64,000 nt of DNA. It comes from Neodontobutis hainanensis. Taxonomy: Eukaryota > Chordata > Actinopteri > Gobiiformes > Odontobutidae. Shown piece by piece: positions 38,826-50,242 of this stretch. Numbering within the stretch: the first letter of the stretch is position 1; each line of letters starts with the position of its first letter. The notes under the pieces are model-generated. The model was not told the origin of the DNA. It did not search any database and worked only from the letters and a program-made list of their open reading frames with translations. Both the position numbers and the translations under genes were made by a program. The DNA is taken from positions 42,481-106,480 of the forward strand of contig JALDNG010001345.1 of the NCBI GenBank assembly GCA_024349245.1, given 5' to 3'.

Positions 38826-39430
38826 GTTGGATTTGAGCAGGTCTTAGTGGGATTTGAGCAGGTCTCAGTGGGATTTGAGCAGGTTTTAGTGGGATTTGAG
38901 CAGGTTTTAGTGGGATTTGAGCAGGTTTTAGTGGGATTTGAGCAGGTCTCAGTTGGATTCGAGCAGGTGTCGGTTGGATTCGAGCTGGTCTTAATGGGAT
39001 TTGAGCTGGTCTTAATGGGATTTGAGCTGGTCTTAGTGGGATTTGAGCTGGTCTTAGTGGGATTTGAGCAGGTCTCAGTTGGATTCGAGCAGGTCTCATT
39101 TGGATTCGAGCAGGTGTCGGTTGGATTCGAGCAGGTCTCGGTTGGATTCAAGCAGGTCTTAATGGGATTTGAGCTGGTCTTAATGGGATTTGAGCTGGTC
39201 TTAATGGGATTTGAGCTGGTCTTAATGGGATTTGAGCTGGTCTTAGTGGGATTTGAGCAGGTCTCAGTTGGATTTGAGCAGGTCTCGGTTGGATTCCAGC
39301 AGGTCTCGTTGGATTCGAGCAGGTCTCGGTTGGATTCCAGCAGGTCTCGTTGGATTCCAGCAGGTCTCGGTTGGATTCCAGCAGGTCTCGGTTGGATTCC
39401 AGCAGGTCTCGGTGGGATTCCAGCAGCACT
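38826..39430. repeat. 21-bp minisatellite in msrb3 first intron, ~29 units
   Basis: Units contain GATTTGAGCAGGTCT with TTAGTGG or CAGTTGG between. The reverse complement reads CAAATCC-xx-CTAA-x-ACCTG-x-T, the same skeleton as the 32875-35040 repeat with about four substitutions, so it is the same family inverted. Frames on either strand are shadows. Confidence 0.95.
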
Positions 39431-40777
39431 AGGCCTCGTGAAGCAGGGTTCTTGAACGTTCCAGTCGAGCTCTGACCTCTGAACTTTACTCTTGTTGTTT
39501 GGTCTCTGTTTGGCAGCGTTCCAGGTTAATTCTGCTGATGCTGTGTTGAAGTTACGAGCTGCAGAGTTGTTCCACTGGTTCTGCTTTAAACCTGCGTTAA
39601 ACCTGCTTTAAACCTGGTTTAAACCTGGTTTAAACCTGATTTTAAATGTGATTTTAAACCTGATTTTTAAAAACCTGGTCTAAACCTGATTGTTCAAACC
39701 CTGCTGATTAAATGTCCAAAACTCCAACATTAAGTTATTTCCAATGACAAAGGCTCCGTCACAGATTGAAGCTGTTAATACGAGACTGTTTAGTGCTTTT
39801 GAAAGACTGCTGCTCTTTGTGAATGAAGCGTTATATTTTCAGTCAAGCCCAAAGTCTGAAGGCGTCTCCAGTCTCTCCAGGGCTTTTTAGACCCACTCTG
39901 CTCTAAACACTGGCACTAAGCACAGGTGCACACAGCTAACACACCTGGGTAATGTGGTTTTTGTGGAGAACTGCTGAGTCGGACTGAGCATGCTCAGAGG
40001 CAGTGGCACGTGAGAAAGACGGTGGTGCCTAAAATGACCTGCTAAGGCCCGTAATGATCTGCTCCTTTGTGTCTTTGCTCTGACTCTGTTTATGGTTGTG
40101 CTGCTCAGAAAGGGGCTCCTCACTGCCTTCCGTCGTGCCGTTGGGCAAGCGGTCGCTCGGTCTCCCCTGCGCTGATCGGTAACACTTCACCTTTATTTAC
40201 TCCATCTACATTTCAACCGTCATCATCGCACGCCCTGCTCCACTGCCCTTTGACCCAAACCAAAGGTCTAAGGGCTGGTCCCGGGGTCCACAGTGAGGCC
40301 ATGGTCCAGACCCGGTGCACGGGTACTTACAGACTTAGGATTTAGGAAAAGTCTGAATAAAAATACAGCTTTTAAAGAGTTTATGTCGGTCTCTGAGGCG
40401 ACTGTTGAGCAGTGAGGAGCTGACAGCGCCCTCTAGTGTGTTTCTGGAGGAAGGCCTTGTTTTTGCCACAGTTTAAAACACTAGTGTCAATGTGAACACT
40501 CGGTGTTCACATTGACACTAGTGGCACTTTCTATAAAGCACCAAAGTAAACTACTGTTCACTAAAGCAACTGCCTCTGACACTTTTTCCTGCAGCGCTGA
40601 TAAAGTGTGACGAGCCCTGGTTTAGTTTAGCTCTGTCTGGTTTATTTGTGCATCTTGTGTAACTAGTTAAAACCTGAGGGATAAAAATGTTACCATAAAA
40701 CGACTCAGTTTTCATTGACTCTCCCTAAACCAGCTCTGGATGACTCTCCCTGACTCTCGCCTCTCTCCTGTCTCCAG
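39431..40777. other. msrb3 first intron, remaining part
   Basis: No exon recognised. It contains a short run of TTTAAACCTGG words (39590-39690) of the 12-bp family and a perfect hairpin at 40479-40523. ORFs at 39887-40123 and 40067-40345 have no domain. Confidence 0.5.
40479..40523. repeat. Perfect 21-bp inverted repeat with 3-base loop
   Basis: Arms 40479-40499 (CACTAGTGTCAATGTGAACA then C) and 40503-40523 are exact reverse complements around TCG. It could extrude as a cruciform or fold as an RNA hairpin. No flanking repeat explains it. Confidence 0.9.
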
Positions 40778-40817
40778 TCAGTCCTCGGGCCTCGCTGTGA
40801 GGAAGTCTCTGGGGAAA

Positions 40818-42818
40818 ATGTCGGGCTTCAACCTGCTGCACCTGGTGACCAAGAGCCAGCCGGTGGTTCTGAGGCCCTGCGGTCTTCCTTCAGGTCCTCG
40901 TCTGGCTGCTGTGTGGCTGCTGTGCTTTGTCTCTGAGCCTAACTCTGGCTGGTGTGTGGCTTTACTCTTCCTCTAATGCCCCCCTCTGTACTTTCAGGAG
41001 CAGCTTAACAACAGTGTGTGTCACAAGAGCTGCTTTATTATGTTTTTGAGGCACTAGAAGAAAAACCCTGGTAATTGTTCCAGTCTTTATTGTTTTAGAC
41101 CTTTACCTGGAGTCTGCCTCAGGCCCAACACCAATAAAGCCCTGTGCTTTTCCTCATCAGGAGTTCTTAATAAGTGTTTCTCTTTTTGACCTGCAGTCGT
41201 TTTAGTCCCTGTTTCTGCACCAGCCTCACATTGTCCACAGTCCTGCTCTGTGCTCACCGTTTACTCAACTTCCTCTGGCTACACTTGCATGAGCTGCTCT
41301 GGTTTGACTTTGTGGAGTTTTGTTTTTCTCAGAACAGGACAGTTCTGCACTCGTTTTAGTTTAACTTGCTGTAGTTTATGAGCTCAACGTCCTGGTGAAG
41401 CTGAGTTTCTGAATAATCCTAGAAGCTGTGTGACTGCTCCTGGTAGTGTCTCCCATGACAGGGCCAGACTCGAGTTCAAAAGCCTCTTAATGGAACGATG
41501 AGGAGGTCCGTGGACTCGCCTGCAGGAGGGAGCGTGTGGGTCGGGGCTTACATAGTCGTAAACATAAAGCAGTCTTTTATTTTTGCTGCTGAGTGTTTTT
41601 ATTTGAAGCTGGAGCATGGCCTTGATGAGCCCTGTCTTGTCCACCAGGGGCGTGAGCGCTCTACTCTGCTGTTATTAAACTAACAGAGTGACTGTTTTTC
41701 AGGAGCATGTCGCACAAAGAAGACATGGCCGGTGAGTTTCTCGAAGGAGCAGCTGAAGGAGCGGCTGACTCCTCTGCAGTACCACGTGACCCAGGAGAGG
41801 GGCACCGAGAGGTACCGACCTCAGACTCCTGCTGATGACGGTAACGGGCTGGTCCCAAGTGTTAACGTGTCTTTGTGTCCGCAGTGCGTTCACAGGAGAG
41901 CTGACCTTTAATAAAGAAGAAGGCACCTACAGCTGTGTGGTGTGTGGGACGGCCCTGTTCAGGTCAGAAACATGACACCGTTTACAGAGCTTTCTCGTGT
42001 TTTATTATTCATTATCTCAAGTATATCTTGTCTTCTGTTTCCAGCTCCAAAACTAAATTTGACTCGGGCTCAGGTCAGTTCAGTCTTTCTTCAGCCAACG
42101 GTATGTTCCTTTTGCACAGGAGGCTTTATCTTCAGTTTCTGTTCGTAGGATGGCCCTTCTTCGAGCTGCTGAAGAACGAGGCCGTCACTGTGACAGACGA
42201 CTTCTCCTACGGGATGCACCGAGTGGAGACCACCTGCAGCCAGGTACAGTCCTCAGAGCCCGTCGATAAGTGTTGGTCAAAACTAAAACACGCCCAACCT
42301 GTCAGAGCCACGTCATCGTTGGAACCACAGCCGACTCAGAAACGTCTCCTGACACAGTCCGAACTGGATTCTCGTGAGTCTGAAGAATCCAGCAGCTGCT
42401 CAAGTCAAGGACGAAGAGTCTTGTACCTTTTTAAACCTTCGCCCAGAGGCTTTTACTGATGATGACCCACGCCTCAGTGTCGTTCCACTGAACGTGTTGT
42501 GACTGAACCCTTTCATTAGTTTATATTGAGCCTGATTTATGATGAATACACTTTAAAGAGAACTAGTCTGCTCTGTGTTTTTCACACTGACATTATCTTT
42601 TCCTGTTGCTGTGTCAGTGCGGAGCTCACCTGGGACACCTGTTCGACGACGGACCAAAGCCCACCGGGAAACGCTACTGCATCAACTCTGCCTCGCTGGC
42701 TTTTCAACCTCAGGAGACCCCTGTGACCCCTGTGACCGCACAGACCCCCGAGACCCCTGAGCCTGAGGCAGCAGCAGCGACCGGAATCGGCTCAAAAAAG
42801 GACAAGAGCGAGCTCTGA
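40818..42818 (+). CDS. msrb3: Methionine-R-sulfoxide reductase B3
   Basis: It reduces methionine-R-sulfoxide in proteins and free form, using zinc and a catalytic cysteine; the vertebrate protein works in ER and mitochondria and is needed for hearing. Exons: 40818-40893, 41703-41811, 41885-41962, 42045-42073, 42149-42243, 42618-42818, all GT-AG, joined frame open, 195 residues, near the usual length. The start [14 protein letters not shown] matches the mitochondrial-type isoform N-terminus. Zinc pairs are CVVC and CSQC (the second split by the last intron), the substrate region includes GWPFF and [10 protein letters not shown], and the catalytic Cys is in RYCINS. The C-terminus is KSEL, a KDEL-like ER-retrieval signal. 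An alternative ER-signal first exon was not identified. A Thr/Pro/Glu-rich tail ([17 protein letters not shown]) precedes KSEL. The gene looks intact, unlike lemd3 upstream. Confidence 0.95.
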
Positions 42819-43052
42819 AACTCGATCCAAACATTCAGGAAGAGTGGAATTATGTTTGATAGATGTTTTGTAGTTTTTATTTGCTTCATAGAAACTGTTT
42901 TTGGCCTTATAATCATAAATTATGCAGCAACAGTTTTATTTATTTTATAAACTTGAGAGACGGTTTAGTTTGAGTGGATTGGTTGAAGTTTGAAGAGGTC
43001 ATTGTGAAACTGTCTTTCTTTTGGTTTTGGTCTTTCTCATTGAAAGCAGGGC

Positions 43053-43058
43053 AATAAA
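43053..43058 (+). terminator. msrb3: Polyadenylation signal of msrb3
   Basis: AATAAA about 235 bases after the stop codon, followed by a second AATAAAA. Suitable for the msrb3 mRNA end. Confidence 0.6.
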
Positions 43059-43324
43059 ATAAAAGGCAGGTTGTTATTAAAGGATCTATGGATCAAAAGT
43101 TAAAGTGACCTTATTCCTTCAATAATGGTCCATAAAACAGATCTGGAGGGATATTAAATACCGTTTAAAGGGTTTTAGTTTGACTTTAGGCTATTTAAGG
43201 TGGATCTGTGCGAGTGCTTTATGTCAAGTGCTAAAGAGGAAAAGCACTGTTGGAGACACCTTTACCTCCTGACGACCTTCAGCAGCACCTTTAGACGAGC
43301 CACAGAGAAGCCTGCAGCTGAAGG

Positions 43325-43725
43325 ACTCACCCCCAGCACCCGTCTCTAGCGGTACCCCGGGAACTCACCCCTGTCTCTAGTGGTACCCGGGAACTCACCC
43401 CTGTCTCTAGTGGTACCCGGGACTCACCCCCAGCACCAGTCTCTAGCGGTACCCCGGGACTCACCCCTGTCTCTAGTGGTACCCCGGGGACTCACCCCAG
43501 CACCTGTCTCTAGTGCGACCCCTGGGGACTCACCCCTGTCTCTAGTGCGACCCCTGGGACTCACCCCTGTCTCTAGTGCGACCCCTGGGGACTCACCCCA
43601 GCACCCGTCTCTGCGGTACCCCCGGGGACTCACCCCTGTCTCTAGTGGTACCCCTGGGACTCACCCCCAGCACCTGTCTCTAGCGGTACCCCGGGACTCA
43701 CCCCAGCACCCGTCTCTAGTGGTAT
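43325..43725. repeat. ~30-bp GC-rich minisatellite
   Basis: Imperfect units built from CTGTCTCTAGTGGTACCC and GGGACTCACCCC, with some carrying CAGCACC. About 12-14 units downstream of msrb3. Open frames on either strand are by-products. Confidence 0.92.
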
Positions 43726-43914
43726 GAGTGCAGACACAAAATACAATATTCGTCTGAAAGAAAGGGACCTGGTTAACACATTATTTTTATTTCTCTCTGA
43801 AGCTAAACTTTCATTTGTAGGCAGGGCCGTCCCATCAGCCCCTGCTGTTGGGTGTTTCCTGACGCTTTGAGGCGATGGGTCAGGCTAAAGAGTGATATTC
43901 ATGGAAACAAGACT

Positions 43915-44085
43915 AATTAGTTTTTATATAGTGCTTTTCCACCTGTAGAAACTAGGCACCTCAGCAGTGTTAAAGCTGACACCACTGGAGGCAGGGTGGG
44001 TAAGTGTCTTGCCCAAAGACACAACAACAGAATGTGGGGAGGCGGGATGTTCCGGCGGGATTGAACCCACTGAGCTACTGCCGCT
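43915..44085 (-). mobile_element. Decayed tRNA-derived SINE
   Basis: Reading the complement, a box A-like remnant (TAGCTCAGTGG, 44067-44077), a box B-like remnant and the CTTGGGCAAGAC-type body phrase (TGTCTTGCCCAAAGACA at 44008) are present with several changes. Confidence 0.75.
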
Positions 44086-44369
44086 TGTAAAGAGTTGTGT
44101 TCTTGTTAATGAGGACTGATACAAAGGAATCCTGGTAAAAGTACAACCCTGATATTAACTGTCCAGCTGGAAATCTGAAACATCTAGGAATCAACCTAAT
44201 ATAAAAATGTAATTCAATAATTATTCAAACTATGAGCCTGTGATAAAAGCATCTGAAAAGACAGATGTAAGACAAAGGCCTTACGTGGGCCTCGCTCAGA
44301 AAACTGAAGCTGTGGAAATGAATATTTGACCAAATCTTCTATATTTGTTCCAATCTATACCATTTGAAG

Positions 44370-44960
44370 AGAAGAACCCACGACCTCAGAAGGTCAACAG
44401 AAAGAAGAACAACACGTCTGTAAAGCTCTGAGAGACTGTGGATACACCAAATGAACTTTCAACAAAACCAAGAGGACACAGAAACCAAACAGAACGGAAC
44501 CAGGGACAAAGGGAAGAGTGTAGTTATCCCTTATGTGTCTGGTTTATCTGAAAAACTTAAAAAGATTTTCTACAAACACAACATTCCAGTCCACTTTAAA
44601 CCAGGAACATTCTGCGTCAAAAAGTGGTCCATCCTAAAGACAAGACCCCCACGAACAGAGGAATGTAGTTTATACAGTTCAGTGAAGAGTGCAGTGACTG
44701 AGCTGGTTCTCTTTGTTCTAAAGGCCATCAGTGAGTTTGGTGTGAGCAGCTCCAGAACACAAATGAGTCCTGCACATCACTGTCAGACTGGACGCTGTTG
44801 TCTGCTCCCATCTTTCAGGACAATGCTTCTGTGTCTTCAACAAACACTTGAGCTTTTTCTTCTTCAGTCAATCACCAGACCATTACTGTCTTTTACAAAA
44901 GCTTTTATTCTTTTTGGGTTTTCAAACAAAGAACAAAAAGCAGGTATGTTCAGAAAATAA
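44370..44960 (+). mobile_element. Penelope-like retroelement remnant
   Basis: The frame around 44510-44650 reads VVIPYVSGLSEKLKKIF and NIPVHFKPGTF, a linker found between reverse transcriptase and endonuclease in fish Penelope-like elements. The preceding bases (44390-44450) fit the same protein in another frame. The GIY-YIG endonuclease that should follow is not recognisable. It is a decayed fragment, not a host gene. Confidence 0.55.
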
Positions 44961-45304
44961 TGCAAGTGACAAATTAAAAAGATGAACAAAAGCACACAGC
45001 CACAAACTCAAGATAATGTTTCTTCAACTGGACGTTAATCGAAAATAAAAGTGTAACAGAAACTTAACTGTGTAGAACTTGTAGAGAATAGAATCCTAAA
45101 TGCATTTCTGACATAAGACTTTAATTATTTACAGTTATGTCTCTCAAAGAAAAACAGTGGAATTATAAATCAATAACAGAAAAAAACACTGAAGTTTTTA
45201 AGATAATTATTCAACATTTAAAACAAAACATGTAGAAAGCTATTAAACATTTATTAAAAACGTAAGTTTTGCAAAAATGCAGCCATTAAAATATAAAAAT
45301 ATGA
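44961..45304. other. A/T-rich intergenic stretch; nothing recognised
   Basis: No ORF, RNA or repeat of note before the 12-bp array starts at about 45305. Confidence 0.5.
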
Positions 45305-45812
45305 GTCTAGGACTAAACCAGGTCTAAACCAGGACTAAACCAAGTCTAAACCAGGACTAAACCAGGACTAAACCAGGACTAAACCAGGTCTAAACCAGGA
45401 CTAAACCAGGATTAAACCAGGTCTAAACCAGGACTAAACCAAGTCTAAACCAGGACTAAACCAGGACTAAACCAGGACTAAACCAGGACTAAACCAGGTC
45501 TAAACCAGGACTAAACCAGGTCTAAACCAGGACTAAACCAGGTCTAAACCAGGTCTAAACCAGGACTAAACCAGGACTAAACCAGGTCTAAACCAAGTCT
45601 AAACCAAGTCTAAACCAGGTCTAAACCAGGTCTAAACCAGGACTAAACCAGGTCTAAACCAGGTCTAAACCAGGTCTAAACCAGGTCTAAACCAGGTCTA
45701 AACCAGGTCTAAACCAGGACTAAACCAGGTCTAAACCAGGTCTAAACCAGGTCTAAACCAGGTCTAAACCAGGTCTAAACCAGGTCTAAACCAGGTCTAA
45801 ACCAGGACTAAG
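45305..45812. repeat. 12-bp minisatellite (TAAACCAGGTCT / TAAACCAGGACT), ~42 units
   Basis: Near-perfect period 12 with two main variants (GTC or GAC). Same word family as 36005-36430 and inverted at 37855-38275, but much more homogeneous. Confidence 0.97.
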
Positions 45813-46316
45813 GTATGTGAACGATACCTCCTACAGACTTTACTGCATGATATTAAATCTTATGTATTGTCTACTTTTTCAAGCCAACCTCATCCTGTTC
45901 CATTGTTACATGTTCGTGCTTTGCTTCATTCTTTTAAGAATTAAACCTGATCATTCGATTTAAATTAAAACCGTCTCTGTCTATAATCTGAACTAAAAAT
46001 TATTTTAAATCTCATCGTTTGGCCTTATTTTTTCTCTTTTTAAAGATGAAAAATCCAACTCCAGCGCATAAAACAAGCACTAAAACAACCCCAGGAATGA
46101 ACTCAAAGACTTCCACCATTTTTCTGCACATTCAGCGTCAGACCCAGAGGTTCCAGGTTTTACTGTCTCTTTATGGATTGCTTCACACCTGTAACGACAG
46201 AATCATTTGATGACATTAGATTTTGAACATGTTTTTAATGAAATAGAAAAAGTCCTCCATGAGCCTCACTCTGTTCTTTGTGTTCTCCGCTTTAACTCTG
46301 TTGGAGTTACTGTGTG
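45813..46316. other. Intergenic, no gene supported
   Basis: Short ORF 46019-46210 has no recognisable domain. The sequence leads directly into the heptamer array. Confidence 0.45.
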
Positions 46317-48222
46317 TTACTGTTCCCAGTTCTCTGTTCTCTGTTCCCAGTTCCCAATTCCCAGTTCCCTGTTCCCTGTTCCCAGTTCTCTGTTCCCAGT
46401 TCCCAGTTCTCTGTTCCCAGTTCCCAGTTTCCTGTCCCAGTTCTCTGTTCCCAGTTCCCAGTTCTCTGTTCCCAGTTCCCAGTTTCCTGTCCCAGTTCCC
46501 AATTCCCAGTTCCCTGTTCCCTGTTCCCAGTTCTCTGTTCCCAGTTCCCTGTTCTCTGTTCCCAGTTCCCAGTTCCCAATTCCCAGTTCCCTGTTCCCAG
46601 TTTCCTGTCCCAGTTCCCTGTTCCCAGTTCCCAGTTTCCTGTCCCAGTTCTCTGTTCCCAGTTCCCTGTTCTCTGTTCCCAGTTGTCTGTTCTTAGTTCC
46701 CAGTTCCCTGTTCCCAGTTCCCTGTTCCCAGTTTCCTGTCCCAGTTCTCTGTTCCCAGTTCCCTGTTCCCAGTTTCCTGTCCCAGTTCTCTGTTCCCAGT
46801 TCCCTGTTCCCAGTTCTCTGTTCCCAGTTCCCTGTTCTCTGTTCCCAGTTCCCTGTTCCCAGTTCCCTGTTCCCAGTTCTCTGTTCCCAGTTCCCTGTTC
46901 CCAGTTCCCAGTTCCCTGTTCCCAGTTCTCTGTTCCCAGTTTCCTGTCCCAGTTCTCTGTTCCCAGTTCCCTGTTCCCAGTTCCCAGTTCTCTGTTCCCT
47001 GTTCCCAGTTCTCTGTTCCCTGTTCCCAGTTCCCAGTTCCCTGTTCCCAGTTCCCTGTTCCCAGTTCTCTGTTCCCAGTTTCCTGTCCCAGTTCTCTGTT
47101 CCCTGTTCCCAGTTCTCTGTTCCCAGTTCCTGTTCCCAGTTCCCAGTTCTCTGTTCCCAGTTCCCAGTTTCCTGTCCCAGTTCTCTGTTCCCAGTTCCCA
47201 GTTCTCTGTTCCCAGTTCCCAGTTTCCTGTCCCAGTTCCCAATTCCCAGTTCCCTGTTCCTGTTCCCAGTTCTCTGTTCCCAGTTCCCTGTTCTCTGTTC
47301 CCAGTTCCCAGTTCCCAATTCCCAGTTCCCTGTTCCCAGTTTCCTGTCCCAGTTCTCTGTTCCCAGTTCCCTGTTCCCAGTTTCCTGTCCCAGTTCTCTG
47401 TTCCCAGTTCCCTGTTCTCTGTTCCCAGTTGTCTGTTCTTAGTTCCCAGTTCCCTGTTCCCAGTTCCCTGTTCCCAGTTTCCTGTCCCAGTTCTCTGTTC
47501 CCAGTTCCCTGTTCCCAGTTTCCTGTCCCAGTTCTCTGTTCCCAGTTCCCTGTTCCCAGTTCTCTGTTCCCAGTTCCCTGTTCTCTGTTCCCAGTTCCCT
47601 GTTCCCAGTTCCCTGTTCCCAGTTCTCTGTTCCCAGTTCCCTGTTCCCAGTTCCCAGTTCCCTGTTCCCAGTTCTCTGTTCCCAGTTTCCTGTCCCAGTT
47701 CTCTGTTCCCAGTTCCCTGTTCCCAGTTCCCAGTTCTCTGTTCCCTGTTCCCAGTTCTCTGTTCCCTGTTCCCAGTTCCCAGTTCCCTGTTCCCAGTTCC
47801 CTGTTCCCAGTTCTCTGTTCCCAGTTTCCTGTCCCAGTTCTCTGTTCCCTGTTCCCAGTTCTCTGTTCCCAGTTCCCTGTTCCCAGTTCCCTGTTCCCAG
47901 TTCTCTGTTCTCTGTTCCCTGTTCCCAGTTCCCTGTTCCCAGTTCTCTGTTCCCAGTTCCCTGTTCCCAGTTCCCTGTTCCCAGTTCTCTGTTCTCTGTT
48001 CTCTGTTCTCCGTTCACAGTTCTCTGTTCCCAGTTCTCTGTTCTCTGTTCCCTGTTCCCAGTTCTCTGTTCTCTGTTCCCTGTTCCCAGTTCTCTGTTCT
48101 CTGTTCACAGTTTCCTGTTCCCAGTTCTCTGTTCTCTGTTCCCTGTTCCCAGTTCTCTGTTCCCTGTTCTCTGTTCCCTGTTCTCTGTTCTCTGTTCACA
48201 GTTTCCTGTTCCCAGTTCTCTG
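46317..48222. repeat. 7-bp minisatellite ((A/T)GTTC(C/T)C), ~270 units, with higher-order structure
   Basis: Alternating heptamers AGTTCCC, TGTTCCC, AGTTCTC and TGTTCTC. The rare word AGTTGTCTGTTCTTAG appears at 46681 and 47427, with matching context on both sides, so a block of about 740-746 bases is duplicated within the array. Huge ORFs on both strands result from the stop-free heptamer. A second array of the same family is at 58968-59655. Confidence 0.97.
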
Positions 48223-48984
48223 TAGCAGATCAGCCTCCAGAACGCCACACGGATTATAACATTTGTTTAATCACTTACAGACCTCCAAACTGTTTCACTA
48301 AGGGTCTTCAAGATTAACAACTGTTGTTTCACCATCGGCCTCCAGAGACAGGCCGTGGATGTAAATCTTGAGAAGAAGACATGCTAACCCCGTTTTCTTT
48401 CAGATAAAAGGACACCAACGTGTTTTGCCAAGGACAGGCAAGGTTATTAATGATTCTGTTTCTGCTTTTATTAGAATTGGAACTTCGTTCTACCCAGCAC
48501 CGTGTCAAAGGTGACACATGGAACACCAAAGACCGCTAGGTACCATGTCGAAAAGCCATAAATTCTGTGAGATAACATTGTTGATTCAGCTTTACCCAGA
48601 ACCTCATAGCTATCCTGAAGGACGGAGGAATGCGTTTGATCCAACCAAAACTAAGTTTTGTATGGTCAAACACTACCCCCTTTGGTTTAACTGGACAAAT
48701 GACTCTGCACTCAAGAAGGACATTTGGTGTTATTTCATTAAAGGACATTTTGTTATTTTATTACTTAGAAAGATTGTGAATGTACTAACAATTATACTGT
48801 TTGTTTCCAGGATGCAGAGTTTTACAAGGCAACTAATTCCTTATTCCATTTCTACAGAGTTACGTTTTATGTTAATAAAATGTAATGAATATATGTTTTT
48901 ATAATAAGTCTGACAAATGTTTCTTTGCATAATCCTGCAAGTACGAATGTTTTTGTGTGTTTTACGAAAACCAAGGAAAATAGG
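48223..48984. other. Intergenic; no assigned feature
   Basis: The ORF 48518-48904 (plus) has no recognisable domain. The region could be an old mobile element by its composition, but I see no terminal repeats. Confidence 0.4.
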
Positions 48985-49836
48985 GTGAAACAAAAGGAAT
49001 GTTTAAGACTCAGTTAAACATTTAAACTCCCCCCCAAAGCAATGCCTTTCTCTGCGTAAGACACACCCCGTCCAGAGGTGTTAAAACTGGCGCACAGCCA
49101 AAAATGCACTCTCTGCTTCTCGCTACTCTTCGTCTCCTCTTCACTTCGCACTGGACCTTTTGTCCGTTCAGGGCCGTAGGCCCTCGAACCTCTCACAAGC
49201 TCCGGACCTCGTGTAACGAGTGAATTTTCTTTGTACTTTAAAGCCTGCAAGTTTATCTTGCCGCGATAAAGTTTTCTTCACACAGCTGCTCAAAGTAGCT
49301 TACTTCCTGCCAGCCTGCCAACAAAAGGAAGTTGCCTCGCTTTTATTTTTGAAGATTTCCTGCCTGCTCAAGAGTTAGCTTGACTAAAATCTAACTTTCT
49401 CGAGCAAGTTTAGGCCAGCAACACAGCCGCTAAACCTTCTCCAGTGGACCTCGCAATAACTTTGAAAGACTCAATTCTACTCGGTGTACGACGCTGATGC
49501 TAAAAGGCTTGGCTAGTTGTGACAGTAACGAGAGGCTTTTGAATCTCCCGGGCCTACGGCGGCCCTCTGGAGAGTGGAAACAGCAGGCCATCCTGGAGGC
49601 GACAAAAGTCACCGGATGCGACAGGGTTCTGCAGAACCCCTCTGGAGTCCTAGTCGCTAAGACCTGAGACCGAATACTACCCCAGGGTGAGTCTAAACGT
49701 TACACAAGTTTGGCGTCTAAACTGTCTAAACATAGTAGCCTTAGCATCAGAAACTGTCATCAAACCCCTCTAAACGCTCCGTAAAATCCCCTCAGTTAAT
49801 AATAGAATCAATAATCAATAATTCCTTTTGTTTCAC
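48985..49836. mobile_element. Possible 852-bp element with 16-bp inverted ends
   Basis: GTGAAACAAAAGGAAT at 48985-49000 is the exact reverse complement of ATTCCTTTTGTTTCAC at 49821-49836. No clear target-site duplication abuts the ends and no protein is encoded. The inside contains CAGGGTGAGTC near 49683, a splice-donor-like site. A MITE is possible; chance or an LTR relic are alternatives. Confidence 0.35.
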
Positions 49837-50139
49837 AAAATCCTCTGAAAGCAAGTTTATCGTTCTTTGATTTACCCATTTATGTGTCCATAACTATTTC
49901 CTTTGTGTCATTTCCCCTGTCATTATTTGTTATGGGAATTGTACATCTCCATTAATGTTATACATTATCACTCCTGCTCCAGTTCACATGCTTATCCACA
50001 CACAAGTATGACTTAATGCCTTCAGCTATATCTACATCAGTTTGCACTACATCTAATCACTGTACAGGGACACTCTGTCCTGTTCACTTAGACACACATC
50101 TCTGACTGACACGTCAGCTCAATACAGCTGGATCCACGA

Positions 50140-50242
50140 CCCTGGAGCTGGGGGGGGGGGGGGGGGGCATAATGTAAACCTATAAAGCCTCATGTATTGT
50201 TTACACCTTTAAGCAAAACCCTCCGTGTACCATTGCTACCGT
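50140..50242 (+). mobile_element. ERV1 5' LTR, U3/R portion (split)
   Basis: After a G homopolymer (50151-50168), the sequence has TATAAA at 50181 and then CTCATGT...TTGTTTACA...AGCAAAACC. The same order (TATATAA, CTCATGT, CTGTTTACA, AGCAAAACC) occurs in the LTR at the window end (63947-63987), so both belong to one retrovirus family. The LTR is interrupted at 50243 by an insertion; its upstream limit is unclear. Confidence 0.55.

Noticed and set aside
44451..44960. 169-codon ORF as a host gene
   Set aside because: Its N-terminal half matches the linker of a Penelope-like element and the rest is degenerate.
46207..48317. ORFs of up to 667 codons on both strands
   Set aside because: Heptamer array with no stop word in any frame; not a gene.
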